Part shown: piece after piece, positions 26,574 to 36,501 of the stretch
Layout: each line of letters opens with the position of its first letter
Numbering within the stretch: the first letter of the stretch is position 1
Source: Thermoguttaceae bacterium
GTDB taxonomy: Bacteria > Planctomycetota > Planctomycetia > Pirellulales > Thermoguttaceae
Assembly: GCA_017937485.1 (NCBI GenBank)
Contig: JAGBDN010000018.1
Coordinates: 1-64,000, forward strand
Length of the DNA: 64,000 nt
Reading direction: 5' to 3'
Position numbers and translations under genes: made by a program
Notes under the pieces: generated by a model
Database searches by the model: none
What the model was told of the DNA's origin: nothing
What the model saw: the letters and a program-made list of their open reading frames with translations, nothing else

Positions 26574-26609
26574 CCCCCGTCGATAGTTTTCTGTCGCCGG
26601 GGGTTGTTT
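26574..26609 (+). terminator. Probable terminator after tatA
   Basis: CCCCCGTCGA (26574-26583) pairs with TCGCCGGGGG (26594-26603), with one mismatch, followed by TTGTTT. Confidence 0.5.
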
Positions 26610-26619
26610 AATACAGAGA

Positions 26620-28110
26620 AGTCTTACGGAAAGACGAGAAATTTGGGCAAAATTCGCGCCGACGGCGGCGTTCCCGTTCGCTACGACTCTCGCTGGAACT
26701 TCCGAAGCCCAAGGCGCGGAAAATACGAATCCTTCCGGTTATAAAACGCACGAGCGTTATCGTCCGGCGGTCGGTTTCGATTGGAAGCCGGGCCCGTCGA
26801 ACGAACCGATCGGCGAAGCGAAGGGAATCTTCCCCGGTCGCGTCGCGACGACGCGTTATCCGGAAGCCGCGCGTCGGCCCTATAAGCGGAGGAAAAAAAG
26901 CCCAACGGCGGTTCGACGAATACGCCGACCGCGATAAATGCGAAGAAATGGTCTCGGTCGCCCTGCAATCGCCGACCGGCGCCGACGCCGACGTCGACGC
27001 TTGGGACAAAATCTTCCGTCGTTTCGACCAAACGCCCCGAAAACTCGAACGCGGTTACCCCAAGGGCGAAGTCGTCGCGGTCAAAATCAACCTGAACAAC
27101 AGCGGAACGCGCAAAAAGGACAATCTTTGCGACGCGCCCCCGCCAACAGTCTTGGTTGTCGTTCGCCAACTAGTGAACAAAGCGGGCGTTCCGGAGGAAA
27201 ACGTCCTCGTTTACGACGTCAAGCGCCAATTCTTCTCCGCGACGTCGACGACCCTTTGGAGCGAATTTCCGAATATTCGCATTTTGCAAGACGGCCCGGC
27301 GCGTCGCGAACAACCGCGCAACCCGGCTCGCGAAATCGAAAGCGCGCATTGGGGCGAAGGCGTCGAATTCTCGGCGGGCCGTTTCCGCGAAGCGAAACTC
27401 GTCGCGAAGTAAGTCCGCGACGCCGAATATATCGTCAACTTGGCGACGTCGAAGCCCGCTCGTATCCGTACAATTATATGGAAGACGGCGACGAGGGCCA
27501 AACGGCGATCGCGACTATCTCCAAGAACCGCGCCGGCTCGATTCGCGGCACGGGCGAGCTTCACGAGTACATCAACACGAAGCAAAAAGGGACGAAAAAC
27601 GCCTATAATCCGCTCGTCGACCTTTGCGCGTCCCCCTCGTTGGGCGGAAAAACGCTCCTTTGCCTCCTCGACGGCCTTTATTGCGGGCGTAAGTGGCGCA
27701 GTTATCCGCAGCACTTCCCGAACGCGCCGTTCAACAATAAGACGATTCCTTACGAAAACCCCGAATGGCCGGCTTGCTTCCTCGCGTCGTTCGACCAAGT
27801 GGCGATTCAAGCGGTCGGGCTCGACGTCTTGTACTCGCAATCGAAAAACAACGAAGAACCGGCCTATCACAACGTGCCGCGCATTTTGCTCCGCGACAAC
27901 GCCGACGATTTGCTCCGCGAAATGGCGACGCCTTACGACGCGCCGTCCGGAACCGTTTACCGTCAAGGGGGCGAACCGGTTCAAAGTCTCGGCGTCTTCG
28001 AACACTGGGATAACGACGAATCGCGCCGATATTCGCGCAACCTCGACCCGGAAAACGGCAAAGGAATCGAGTTTGTTTACATTCCGATGGGAAGCGCTCG
28101 CGAGGCGTAA
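26620..28110 (+). pseudogene. DUF362-family protein with Tat-like signal, decayed
   Basis: A DUF362-type protein can be reconstructed across three reading segments. Segment one (to about 26880) has RREIWAKFAP and a hydrophobic stretch ending AGTSEAQ, like a Tat signal, then PIGEAKGIFPGRV. Segment two (about 26885-27412) has RRFDEYADRDKCEEMVSVAL and VVAVKINLNNSG; it ends in a TAA at 27410-27412, after which VRDAEYIVNLA continues in the same frame. Segment three (from about 27455; an ATG at 27478) has SYPYNYMEDGDEGQT, NAYNPLVDL, GLYCGRKWRSYPQHFP and ends at 28110. So there are two frameshifts, one internal stop and no obvious intact start. The pieces still show good coding composition, so decay is recent or the breaks are assembly errors. 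Confidence 0.8.
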
Positions 28111-28227
28111 ACCGCTCGCCGTCAATGTTTAAAACTGGAACGCGTTCCTAAATCGGCGCGCGTTAATCAAACGGGACACGGTCTAAAAAATCGCCCCCGC
28201 TCCGCCCAAAACGCGACGCCGATTAGA

Positions 28228-28273
28228 AAAACCGGGCGCGACGTTTTCGAACGTCGCGCCCCGGTTTCTTTTT
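28228..28273 (+). terminator. Intrinsic terminator after the DUF362 pseudogene
   Basis: A long stem (AAACCGGGCGCGACGTT with AACGTCGCGCCCCGGTTT, one bulged base) with a TTCG loop, followed by CTTTTT. Confidence 0.8.
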
Positions 28274-28336
28274 AGCGGTTTTAACGATTTCGCCAATTTT
28301 AGCGGTTTCAGCAATTTTAACGCCGCCAAACTCCGC

Positions 28337-31300
28337 TCATTTTCGCCAAACCGCCGCCTTGCCGTCCTTTCGTCGCCAAAGTCGACTTGTTCCTTCGGCG
28401 ATTCGCGTCAAGACGACGAACAAAACCGGCGTTATCAAGATTCCGACGAACGTTTCGGTCAGCATGCCGCCGCAAACCGCCGTTCCGATCGCCCGCCGAC
28501 TCGCCGCCCCGGCCCCGGTCGCGACCGCCAACGGAACGACGCCGAGAATGAACGCCAGCGACGTCGTCGCGATCGGACGCAACCGCGTTTTTCCGGCGAT
28601 TCGAGCCGCTTCGACGATTCCCTTCCCCTCTTTTAAGCGCAACTCCCGAGCGAACTCGACGATCAAAATCGCGTTTTTCGCCGAGAGCGCGACCATCAGC
28701 GTCAGCCCGATCTGCGTAAAGAGGTTGACGTCGAGCCCGGCTAACGCGACCGCCCCGAGCGCGCCCGAAACGCCGAGCGGAACCGCCGTCATCACGATCA
28801 GCGGCGCCGACCAACTCTCGTACTGCGCCGCCAACGCCAAAAAGCCGAAAAGCGTCGCCGCCGCGAAAATCCAATACACCACCGAGCCGGTCTCCTTTTC
28901 TTGATAAGACGCGCCGACCCAATCGACCGCAAATCCAACGGGCAAACGACGTTCCAGCGTTTCAAGCGTCCGCATTCCCTCGCCGGTCGAAACGTCGGGC
29001 GCGAGGACGCCGGTCATAAAAATCGCCGGCGACATATTAAAACGGTTTAAATATCTTGGCGCCGTCGTTTTTTTCAACGCCGCAACGCTTTTCAGAGGAA
29101 ACGTTTCTCCCCCCGCGCCGACGACCGGCAAGTCGAGCGCCTCCTCCTCGTTTTGCCGAAACGCCCCGTCCGCTTGGGCGACGACGCGAAAAACTCGACC
29201 GAAACGGTTGAAATCGTTCACATACGTCGACCCGAGGAGCGTTCGCAGCGTCGCGAAGAGTTCGTCCAAGTCGACGCCCATTCGCTTCGCCTTTTCGCGG
29301 TCGACGTCGAGAAAATATTTCGGCGACGCCGGATTAAAAGACGACGCGACCGTTAAAAACTCCCCGCTTTCTCCAGCTTTCGCCGTCAAAGTTTGCCCCG
29401 CTTCCCAAAGCGCGACCGAACCGGCGGCTCGGCGGTCGAGCAGTTCAAACTCGAGTCCGCCGGACGTTCCGACGCCTTGAATCGGCGGGGGCGAAAAAAC
29501 GAGCGTTCGCGCTTCCGGAACGCGCCGCGCCAGCTCCGCCGTCAGTCGCGCCTTCAACGTTTCGGCGCTTTCCTCCGGCCCGCGCTCCTTCCAATCTTTC
29601 AGCGTCAAGACGGCCAACGCGAGGTTCGGCGCCGCGACGCCTTCGATCATCGAGTACCCGCCGACCGCGATCGTCCCTTCTCCCCCCGGCGTTTCTCGCA
29701 AAATCCGTTCGATTTCGCCCAACGTCGCGTCCGTTCGCTCCGACGACGCGCCGTCCGGAAGCCGAACGTCGACGAACAAAACGCCTTGATCTTCGTTCGG
29801 CAAAAAACCGGTCGGGAGGGTTCGAACGCCGAACAAAAACGCCGCGATCGTCGCCGCCCAAAAGAGCGTTCCGAAAATCGGAAAGCGCGTCGCGAACCGA
29901 AGCGCCCGCTCGTAAAGCGCCGCGAACGTCCCGAAGGTCGCGTTAAAAAGTCCCAAAACGATAAAGCGCGCCCAACCGCCCAAGAGCCAAAATTTCGCCC
30001 AACTCGCCCAACCGTTTTCTTTTCGCCTTTCGACGTCCGCGCTTTTTACGCCGTTTGCCGAAAGCGCGGCGTCTTCTTTACCTCCGTTCCTTCCGCTCCC
30101 GTTTCTTTCGTTAGAATCGTCAATTCCGCTAAAACCGCTCGCGCCGTTCCCGCTTCCGCCGATTCCACCTTTCCCCCCGCTTTTCAAAAAGAGCGCGCAA
30201 AGGGCCGGCGACAGGGTCAACGCGCAAATCGACGACAACACGGTCGAACACGCGATCGTCAGCGCGAACTGCGAATACATCCGCCCGGTCGTTCCGCTAA
30301 CAAACGTCGTCGGCAAAAAAACGGCGACGACGACGCAAGTGGTCGCGACGATCGGCCCGAAAACCTGCTTAATCGACCGTTTCGCCGCCTCGCGAGGCGT
30401 TAAATTCGGATTTTCCGCTAAAACCCGATTGGTATTTTCAACGACGACGATCGCGTCGTCGACGACGATCCCGACGGCGAGAACCAGCCCGAAAAGGGTC
30501 AGCGAGTTCAGCGAAAAGCCGAGCGCCGCCATCGGGCCGAAACAGCCGACGAGCGAAACCGGAAGCGTCGTCGCCGGAATCAGCGCCGCGCGCCAATCTT
30601 GCAAAAAGAAATAAACGACGCCGACGACGATTAAAACGGCGAAAATCAACGTTTCCTCCACTTCGTCGACCGCCGCCTTGACGAAGCGCGTCGAGTCGTA
30701 CCCGACGACCAGCTCGAGCCCGTTTTCGTCGAGTTCCGGCTTCATCGCGTCGAGTTCGGCGCGCACTCGGTTCATCGTTGTCAACGCGTTCGCGCCCGGC
30801 GTTTGATAAATCGCGAGGGTCGCCGACGGAGAACCGTTAAAACGAGAAAATCTCGAATAATCGTACTTTCCCAACTCGACTCGAGCGACGTCGCGCAACT
30901 TCAAAACCCGTCCGTTCGCGTCGGTTCGAATCGCCGTTTCGCCGAACTCCTCCGGCGTTTCGAGCCGACCTCGCGTCGAGACGTTCAGCGTTTCGACCTG
31001 CCCCCGCGGAACCGGCTCCGCGCCGAGCGACCCGGCGGCGACCTGCGTATTTTGCGTTCGCAACGCCCGCAAAACCTCTTGAATCGATATATTCCGCAAC
31101 GCCAGCAAATTCGGGTCGAGCCAAACGCGCATCCCGAAATCGCGCTCGTCCATCGGCGACGCGTCCCCGACGCCGGGTATCCGCGCCAGTCGCTCCTCGA
31201 TGAAAATCGTCGCGTAATTACTCAAATACAAGTCGTCGCGAGTCGGCGGCAAAACGCGCCCGGCCTCGTCGCGCCGCTCTTTTTCGCGCAACGAGCAGAG

Positions 31301-31717
31301 CGCGAGCAAGTTCGTCGACCTCTTTTTGACGACGACGCCGAGCCGCCGAACCTCTTCCGGCAAACTCGGCTCGGCCAGCGCGACGCGGTTCTGCACAAAG
31401 ACGGTCGCCATATTCGGGTCGGTTCCGACTTCGAAAAAGACGTTCAGCGAGTACGTCCCGTCGGCGCCGCAAGTCGACGACATATAAATGGAGCCGCCGA
31501 CGCCGTTGACCTCCCGTTCGATCGGAATCGCGATCGACTCCGCTACCGTCTCCGCGTCGGCGCCGGGAAAACTCGCCCGCACATTGACGACCGGCGGCGT
31601 TACGTCCGGGAACTGCGCGACCGGCAGCCGAACGAACGCGATCGCTCCGAGCGCGAAAATCGTCAGCGAAACGACCGTCGCGAAGATCGGTCGGTCGATA
31701 AAAAACCAAGAAAACAT
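28337..31717 (-). CDS. RND efflux transporter (HAE1/AcrB type)
   Basis: A 1126-residue inner-membrane pump. It begins MFSWFFIDRPIFATVVSLTI, typical of HAE1 proteins, and has two sets of membrane helices each followed by a large periplasmic domain. The proton-relay motif is intact: LVLAVGIVVDDAIVVVENTNR in the fourth helix region. The second half has GLDVNLFTQIGLTLMVALSAKNAILIVEFA. Family-like periplasmic features include PDVTPPVVNVRASFPGADAE and FPLKSVA. A Gly/Asn/Lys-rich insert of about 70 residues sits between the halves near residue 530. Start chosen at the ATG preceded by AAAGGAGAAA. No membrane-fusion or outer-membrane partner gene is next to it. Confidence 0.93.
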   Translation of the reverse strand: MFSWFFIDRPIFATVVSLTIFALGAIAFVRLPVAQFPDVTPPVVNVRASFPGADAETVAESIAIPIEREVNGVGGSIYMSSTCGADGTYSLNVFFEVGTDPNMATVFVQNRVALAEPSLPEEVRRLGVVVKKRSTNLLALCSLREKERRDEAGRVLPPTRDDLYLSNYATIFIEERLARIPGVGDASPMDERDFGMRVWLDPNLLALRNISIQEVLRALRTQNTQVAAGSLGAEPVPRGQVETLNVSTRGRLETPEEFGETAIRTDANGRVLKLRDVARVELGKYDYSRFSRFNGSPSATLAIYQTPGANALTTMNRVRAELDAMKPELDENGLELVVGYDSTRFVKAAVDEVEETLIFAVLIVVGVVYFFLQDWRAALIPATTLPVSLVGCFGPMAALGFSLNSLTLFGLVLAVGIVVDDAIVVVENTNRVLAENPNLTPREAAKRSIKQVFGPIVATTCVVVAVFLPTTFVSGTTGRMYSQFALTIACSTVLSSICALTLSPALCALFLKSGGKGGIGGSGNGASGFSGIDDSNERNGSGRNGGKEDAALSANGVKSADVERRKENGWASWAKFWLLGGWARFIVLGLFNATFGTFAALYERALRFATRFPIFGTLFWAATIAAFLFGVRTLPTGFLPNEDQGVLFVDVRLPDGASSERTDATLGEIERILRETPGGEGTIAVGGYSMIEGVAAPNLALAVLTLKDWKERGPEESAETLKARLTAELARRVPEARTLVFSPPPIQGVGTSGGLEFELLDRRAAGSVALWEAGQTLTAKAGESGEFLTVASSFNPASPKYFLDVDREKAKRMGVDLDELFATLRTLLGSTYVNDFNRFGRVFRVVAQADGAFRQNEEEALDLPVVGAGGETFPLKSVAALKKTTAPRYLNRFNMSPAIFMTGVLAPDVSTGEGMRTLETLERRLPVGFAVDWVGASYQEKETGSVVYWIFAAATLFGFLALAAQYESWSAPLIVMTAVPLGVSGALGAVALAGLDVNLFTQIGLTLMVALSAKNAILIVEFARELRLKEGKGIVEAARIAGKTRLRPIATTSLAFILGVVPLAVATGAGAASRRAIGTAVCGGMLTETFVGILITPVLFVVLTRIAEGTSRLWRRKDGKAAVWRK

Positions 31718-32320
31718 CGCTTTTTTCTCCTTTGCCGCGACGCAAATTTTCCCCGTTTCCCCCAAATTCAACTTCGCTTGCCGCCAAGCTCGCAAATGTC
31801 GCGACGCTCGTTTCCTCTCTTCGCCTCCAAGCTCGCGACGGTCGTCAATCCCCGTTATTTTTTCCGCAAACCGCCTCTTTTCTAAAAACGACGTTTCCGA
31901 CGCCGCCCTATTTTTCCGCGCGACCCGGCCAATCGGCGTCGTTTCGCTCTTTTAACAAGCCTCGTCTTCGACAAAATAGCTTTTTTTGTCAAAAAAGGGG
32001 CCGAATCGCGAAAAAAAACGCCCTTGAGAGAAAAATTGGGGTATTACAAAACGGACAAATAGTATATAATGAGGACGATTCCTTATCTTGGAGCCGACGC
32101 GCGGGAGTAAGACGCCCCGGTCGCCTCCGACGCTCGGCCCCGACGTCGACGCGTTTCGCCCCCGCTTGCGGCGCCGGGCGGCTCGTCGTTCCGTCCGACG
32201 CGGCGTTCCGAATCGTTCGTTCGCTCAAACCTTAGAGTCGCCCCGATTCCCGAACCCGCCGTCCCCGCTCGAGCCGCGACGATAAAAGAGCAAAAATCAA
32301 CCGACCTTTGGAGGCGTTTA
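31718..32320. other. Divergent intergenic region RND pump / acyl-CoA dehydrogenase
   Basis: No gene seen on either strand. A TATAAT at 32065-32070 points towards the acyl-CoA dehydrogenase but lacks a good -35. The stretch 32090-32290 is GC-rich without a recognised structure. Confidence 0.45.
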
Positions 32321-34066
32321 ATGGCCAATTACTTTAGCGACAACCAAGATATTAAATTTCTTCTCGACTATTTCGACCTGAAAGAAATCGCGGCGATGCA
32401 AGAACGCGAAACGCCGAACGGCGACGCCGACTACGCTCCGCGCGACCTCGACGACGCCGTCGACAACTACCGCCGCGTCTTGGAGATCGTCGGCGAAATT
32501 TCCGCCGAAACGCTCGCGAAAAACGCCGAAAAGGTCGACGAAGAAGGCAATACGCTCAACGAAAATCAAACGGTTACCCTTCACCCGCTCGTCCAAGAAA
32601 ATCTCGACAAGATGAGCCGCGCCGACCTGCAAGGCTTCACCCTGCCGCGCAAATACGGCGGGATCAACTGCCCGACGCTGATTTACACGATGGCGACCGA
32701 AATCGTCGCGCGCGGCGACTGCTCGTTTATGAATATGTTCGGGCTCCAAGGGATCGCCGACACCATTTACGCCTTCGCGTCGGACGAAATTAAGGACGAA
32801 TACCTCCCGAAATTCGCGTCCGGCGAAGTTACCGGCGCGATGGTGCTCACCGAGCCGGACGCCGGTTCCGACCTCCAAGCCGTTCGTCTTCGCGCCGAGC
32901 AAGACGAAAACGGGAACTGGTTCCTCAACGGCGTTAAGCGCTTCATTACCAACGGTTGCGGCGAAGTTCTCCTCGTTTTGGCGCGGAGCGAAGCGCAAAT
33001 CGCCGACGGTCGCGGTTTGAGCCTCTTCATCGCCGACCGCGGCCCGACGGTGAAAGTTCGCCACCTCGAACACAAGCTCGGGATTCACGGCTCGCCGACT
33101 TGCGAACTTGTTTTCAACAACACCCCTTGCCGCCTGATCGGCGAACGCCAACGCGGCCTCATCACTTACGTTTTGGCGTTGATGAACGGCGCCCGCCTCG
33201 GCATCGCGGCCCAATCGCTCGGCGTCGCGGAAGCGGCGGCCCGCTTGGCTCGCGACTACGCCAACTCCCGCGAACAATTCGGCGCGCCGATCGAACAACT
33301 CGCTCCGGTCGCCGAAATGGTTCTCGATTCTCGCGTTAAGATTGAAGCGGCCCGCGCTCTCGCCTACGAAACGGCTCGCGTTTGCGACTTCGAAAACAAC
33401 ACGAACCGCCTCCTCGAACGCAACGCCGACGCCCTGACCGCCGAAGAAAAGAAATCGTTCAAGCAAAAGGCCCGCGCCTACAAGAAGCTGAACGCGATGC
33501 TCACCCCGATGAGCAAGTATTACTGCAGCGAAATGTCGATTTCCGTCGCGACCGACGCGATCCAAGTCCTCGGCGGAAGCGGCTACATGAAGGACTACGC
33601 GGCGGAACGCTACCTCCGCGACGCCCGCATCACGACGATTTACGAAGGCACGTCGCAACTGCAAGTCGTCGCGGCGATTCGCGGCTTAACTTCCGGCGTT
33701 TTCCAAGGTTACGTCGCCGAATTTGAAGCGAAAGACCTCGGCGACGAAGCGCTCGAAGCGTTGAAAGAAAAGCTGATCGCCGTTCGCGCGGAACTCGACG
33801 ACGCGATCGCTTACGCCCGCGGTCTCGGCGCCTCTTACGTCGACCTCCGCGCCCGCAAGCTCGTCGACGCCGGAATCGCGATCCTCGTCGGCCACTACCT
33901 CCTGTCGCAAGCGACGAAATGCGACCGCAAAAAGAAGGTCGTCGATTACTTTGTCGCGAAAGAACTTCCGCTGATTCGCGCCGCGATCGCGACGGTTCAA
34001 AACGGTTCGACGCGGGTTTTGGACGACTACCTCGAGTTCGTCGGCCCGGTTTCCGCCGACGCTTGA
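32321..34066 (+). CDS. Acyl-CoA dehydrogenase family protein
   Basis: A 581-residue FAD enzyme. The acyl-CoA dehydrogenase fold is clear: GAMVLTEPDAGSDLQAV (FAD/substrate loop, about residues 168-184), WFLNGVKRFITNG, the middle beta domain with KLGIHGSPTCEL, and the C-terminal helical domain with ANSREQFGAPI, IQVLGGSGYMKDYAAERYLRDARITTIYEGTSQ. The catalytic Glu would be the one in IYEGTSQ. An extra C-terminal helical part of about 110 residues follows, as in larger acyl-CoA dehydrogenases. It has a good ribosome binding site (TTGGAGG) and its own terminator. The acyl-chain specificity and electron acceptor are not clear, and no electron-transfer flavoprotein genes are nearby. Confidence 0.93.
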   Translation: MANYFSDNQDIKFLLDYFDLKEIAAMQERETPNGDADYAPRDLDDAVDNYRRVLEIVGEISAETLAKNAEKVDEEGNTLNENQTVTLHPLVQENLDKMSRADLQGFTLPRKYGGINCPTLIYTMATEIVARGDCSFMNMFGLQGIADTIYAFASDEIKDEYLPKFASGEVTGAMVLTEPDAGSDLQAVRLRAEQDENGNWFLNGVKRFITNGCGEVLLVLARSEAQIADGRGLSLFIADRGPTVKVRHLEHKLGIHGSPTCELVFNNTPCRLIGERQRGLITYVLALMNGARLGIAAQSLGVAEAAARLARDYANSREQFGAPIEQLAPVAEMVLDSRVKIEAARALAYETARVCDFENNTNRLLERNADALTAEEKKSFKQKARAYKKLNAMLTPMSKYYCSEMSISVATDAIQVLGGSGYMKDYAAERYLRDARITTIYEGTSQLQVVAAIRGLTSGVFQGYVAEFEAKDLGDEALEALKEKLIAVRAELDDAIAYARGLGASYVDLRARKLVDAGIAILVGHYLLSQATKCDRKKKVVDYFVAKELPLIRAAIATVQNGSTRVLDDYLEFVGPVSADA

Positions 34067-34200
34067 TTTTGACGCCGCGGCGCTCGGAGCGAGCGTTCGT
34101 TTTTCCCGCTCGCTCCGCGACGGCGCGCCGCGTCAAAATTAGCGCGACGTTATCGATTTAACGCCGCGCCGTCAAAAAACGCGACAAATTTTCGCGTTAA

Positions 34201-34234
34201 AAAGGACTCGAACGCCGTTTCGAGTCCTTTTTTT
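34201..34234 (+). terminator. Intrinsic terminator after acyl-CoA dehydrogenase
   Basis: Perfect 12-bp stem AAAGGACTCGAA (34201-34212) with TTCGAGTCCTTT (34219-34230), a 6-nt loop, then TTTT. Confidence 0.85.
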
Positions 34235-34250
34235 GTCCGTTTCCTTCCCG

Positions 34251-34343
34251 CGCCGACGCCGTTTCGAGTCTTTTCGCGTTGCGCCGTCGTCGTTTCGAGT
34301 CTTTTCGCGTTGCGCCGACGCCGTTTCGAGTCCTTTTTCGTCC
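34251..34343. repeat. 31-bp tandem repeat, three copies
   Basis: Three adjacent 31-bp copies (34251-34281, 34282-34312, 34313-34343) of a unit containing CGTTTCGAGTC. The shared core equals the 3' arm of the preceding terminator, so the repeat appears to have grown from terminator sequence. Confidence 0.8.
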
Positions 34344-34422
34344 CGCGTCGACGCCGTTTTTCCGTTTTCCGTTTTCGCCCGTTCTTTCCTTTCCCGCTTT
34401 CCAGTTTTCCGGAGTTTCCCTA

Positions 34423-35124
34423 ATGCAAGACGAATGCTTGATTTGCGGCGCGCCGTTAGAATACTTGCTCGAAGACGTCGAAATGAAATGCGCGATTTGC
34501 GGCGCGGTCGAGCGTTCGAAAACTCGTTGCGTCGCCGGCTGTTACGTTTGCGACGCTTGCCATTCGTCCGGCGTCGACGCGATTTTCGGCGTCTGCTTGG
34601 CGGAGAAGTCGCTCGACCCGCTCGCGATTTTCCGGCGGCTGACGGCGCTTCCGTTCTGCAATTTACACGGCCCGGAACACCATATTATCGTCGCGGCGTC
34701 CCTTTTGACGGCTTATCGCAACGCGGGCGGAAAGCTCGACTTACGTTCGGCGCTCGTCGAAGCGCGCAACCGCGGCGGACGCGTCCCGGGCGGCGTTTGC
34801 GGTTTTTGAGGCGCTTGCGGAGCGGGCGTTTCGGTCGGCATTTTCGTTTCGATCGCGACCGGTTCGACGCCGCTCGCCGGTCGGGAGTTCGGGCTCGCCA
34901 ACCTCGCGACGTCGAAAGCTTTAGGCGAAATCGGCGCGGTCGGCGGCCCCCGTTGTTGCAAGCGCGACTCTTATTTGGCGATCCTCGCGGCGGTCGAGTT
35001 CGCCCGCGAAAACCTCGGCGTCGCGATGCAAATCGCCGACTCGCTCCCGGTCGTTTGCGCCCATTCGACGCGAAACAACCAATGCCTCGGCGCCCGCTGC
35101 CCCTTTTTCCCGCAAAACCCTTAA
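34423..35124 (+). CDS. DUF5714-like Cys-rich protein with in-frame TGA
   Basis: From an ATG behind GGAG, the frame starts MQDECLICGAPLEYL with several CxxC pairs (CLIC, CAIC, CDAC) that look zinc- or iron-sulfur-binding, then LHGPEHHIIVAASLLTAYRN and GRVPGGVCGF. At 34807-34809 a TGA stops the frame after 128 residues. The same frame then continues without any stop to 35124 with family-like sequence: GACGAGVSVGIFVSIATG, GGPRCCKRDSYLAIL and CLGARCPFFPQNP. In DUF5714 relatives, as I recall them, the TGA position carries Trp. The whole frame is therefore one gene of about 233 codons broken by a single stop. It may be a nonsense mutation, a sequence error or, less likely, recoding as selenocysteine (it would form CxxU). 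Confidence 0.7.
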
Positions 35125-35262
35125 ACTCCGTCGCTTAACGCGTTCCTTCCGAGGCCGCGTTCCTTAATTCGACGTTTTTTAACGGTTTGCGCCGTCCTTT
35201 TTCGCCGACTTCCGCCGTTTCACCCGATTTTCCGGTTTCCTATCTCGTTTGATTTTAAACGC

Positions 35263-36480
35263 TTACTCCGACGCCGCCAAGTCGAGCGTTTCGACGTTCC
35301 GCTCGACGTCGCGTCGCCGCTTGGGACAAAGGACGACGGCGCCCAACGCGCCCCAATGGAAGGCGATCAGGGGCATAATCCCGAGCCCGACGGTCAGCGA
35401 GCAGTAAAAATGTTCTTCGCCGGCCGCCGCTCGGAAGAAGAACGCGGTTTCGACGAACGCCAACGCTCCGACGGCCGCCGCCGTCCGCCAACGCCGGAAC
35501 GCCGAAGGTTCGCCCAACCTCGCTCGCGCGACCGCCGCCAGCCAAACGCCGAAAAGCGTCGCCGCGATAAGTCCCGCGATCGCGGAAGTAAAGACGCAAC
35601 AGCAAACCGCCAAGGGAACCAAGGCCGACGAGATCGCGAACGAAAGGGGCCAATCGCGCCAAAGCCTTCGGTCGCCGAACGTTACGCAGAAAAACGGGAA
35701 GTTCCAAAGAAGCCCCAAACAGAGCCAAAAGCCGTCGTCGAGCCCTTCTCGAACCCCAAACGCGAGCGCCGCAAACGCCAAAACCGCCGCGAAGTAAGCG
35801 CCGAGTCCGACTTGACGCGGCTCTTTCGGCTCGACCGCGACGCTCGAAACGCCGCCGTCGCCAACTTCGCCGCCACTTTCGCAAGTCGTTTCCGAGTCGA
35901 CGTTTGCCGTCTTAAACGCAACCAACGCGAACGCGAGCGCCGCCGTCGCGTAAAAAACGGCGAACGCTCCGAGAATCGCGCGATAACCGAGTTCCGTCTC
36001 GACCGGAGCGACGCTTCCAACGAGCGCGCAAGCCGCCGCGAGCCCAAGCGCCGTCGCGACGAGCGCCGTCAAAATCCGTCCCGAAAAGCGCCGAAGCGTC
36101 GGGCCGAGCGCCGTCGTTTTCCCCTTGCGCGCAAACCAAACGAGCATAAAAAAGGGCGCCGCCCAATAAAGTCCCAAGACGCCCCCCAAGACCGTTCCGA
36201 CGAACCCCGCTCCGAGAATCCGGCTCGCGTTCGCCCCGAATTCGCCGAAGGAGCGCGAACGGCAAATTTCAACCGCCAAGAACGGCCCGCTCAAAATAAG
36301 CGCGCCCAACGCGAAAACGGCGATTCCTCCCCAAGGGTAAGAGGCCCCAAGCTCGCTTGTTCGAACGACGCCCAAGGCAAACGCGAGCGCCCAAAACGCC
36401 AAAACCGCCGCCCAATACAGTCCGAACCAACCGGTTCCGCCGTTTTTTTCAGCGTTTTTTTCCAGTTTTTTCGTTTTCAT
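35263..36480 (-). CDS. Multi-pass membrane protein, paralog A
   Basis: A 405-residue membrane protein I cannot name. About ten hydrophobic segments are arranged as two similar halves: each begins with a motif like YWAAVLAFWALAFALG or YFAAVLAFAALAFG. The halves are joined by a polar loop holding FKTANVDSETTC and VSSVAVEPKEPRQVGLG. The C-terminal half has GEEHFYCSL and HWGALGAVVL. The adjacent upstream gene at 36502 is a close paralog; the linker and the KTTALGPTLRR region are nearly the same in both. The 21-bp gap indicates a two-gene operon. No transporter or enzyme signature is visible. Confidence 0.75.
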   Translation of the reverse strand: MKTKKLEKNAEKNGGTGWFGLYWAAVLAFWALAFALGVVRTSELGASYPWGGIAVFALGALILSGPFLAVEICRSRSFGEFGANASRILGAGFVGTVLGGVLGLYWAAPFFMLVWFARKGKTTALGPTLRRFSGRILTALVATALGLAAACALVGSVAPVETELGYRAILGAFAVFYATAALAFALVAFKTANVDSETTCESGGEVGDGGVSSVAVEPKEPRQVGLGAYFAAVLAFAALAFGVREGLDDGFWLCLGLLWNFPFFCVTFGDRRLWRDWPLSFAISSALVPLAVCCCVFTSAIAGLIAATLFGVWLAAVARARLGEPSAFRRWRTAAAVGALAFVETAFFFRAAAGEEHFYCSLTVGLGIMPLIAFHWGALGAVVLCPKRRRDVERNVETLDLAASE

Positions 36481-36501
36481 ATCTCGTTCCCTTCCAAGAG
36501 A

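Larger units (their letters stand above)
34067..34422. other. Intergenic region with terminator and repeats
   Basis: No gene seen. It contains the acyl-CoA dehydrogenase terminator (34201-34234) and a 31-bp tandem repeat (34251-34343). Confidence 0.5.

Noticed and set aside
29393..30403. Plus-strand open frame opposite the RND pump
   Set aside because: Arg-rich antisense shadow without any domain or ribosome binding site.
32090..32320. Structured RNA upstream of acyl-CoA dehydrogenase
   Set aside because: GC-rich but I could not find a consistent fold or a match to a known riboswitch.
34251..34343. CRISPR array at the 31-bp repeat
   Set aside because: No spacers between units and a clear relation to the preceding terminator.
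34807..34809. Use of a code in which TGA means Trp
   Set aside because: Many intact genes here end in TGA (for example the genes ending at 19526, 22936 and 34066), and Trp is coded by TGG throughout.
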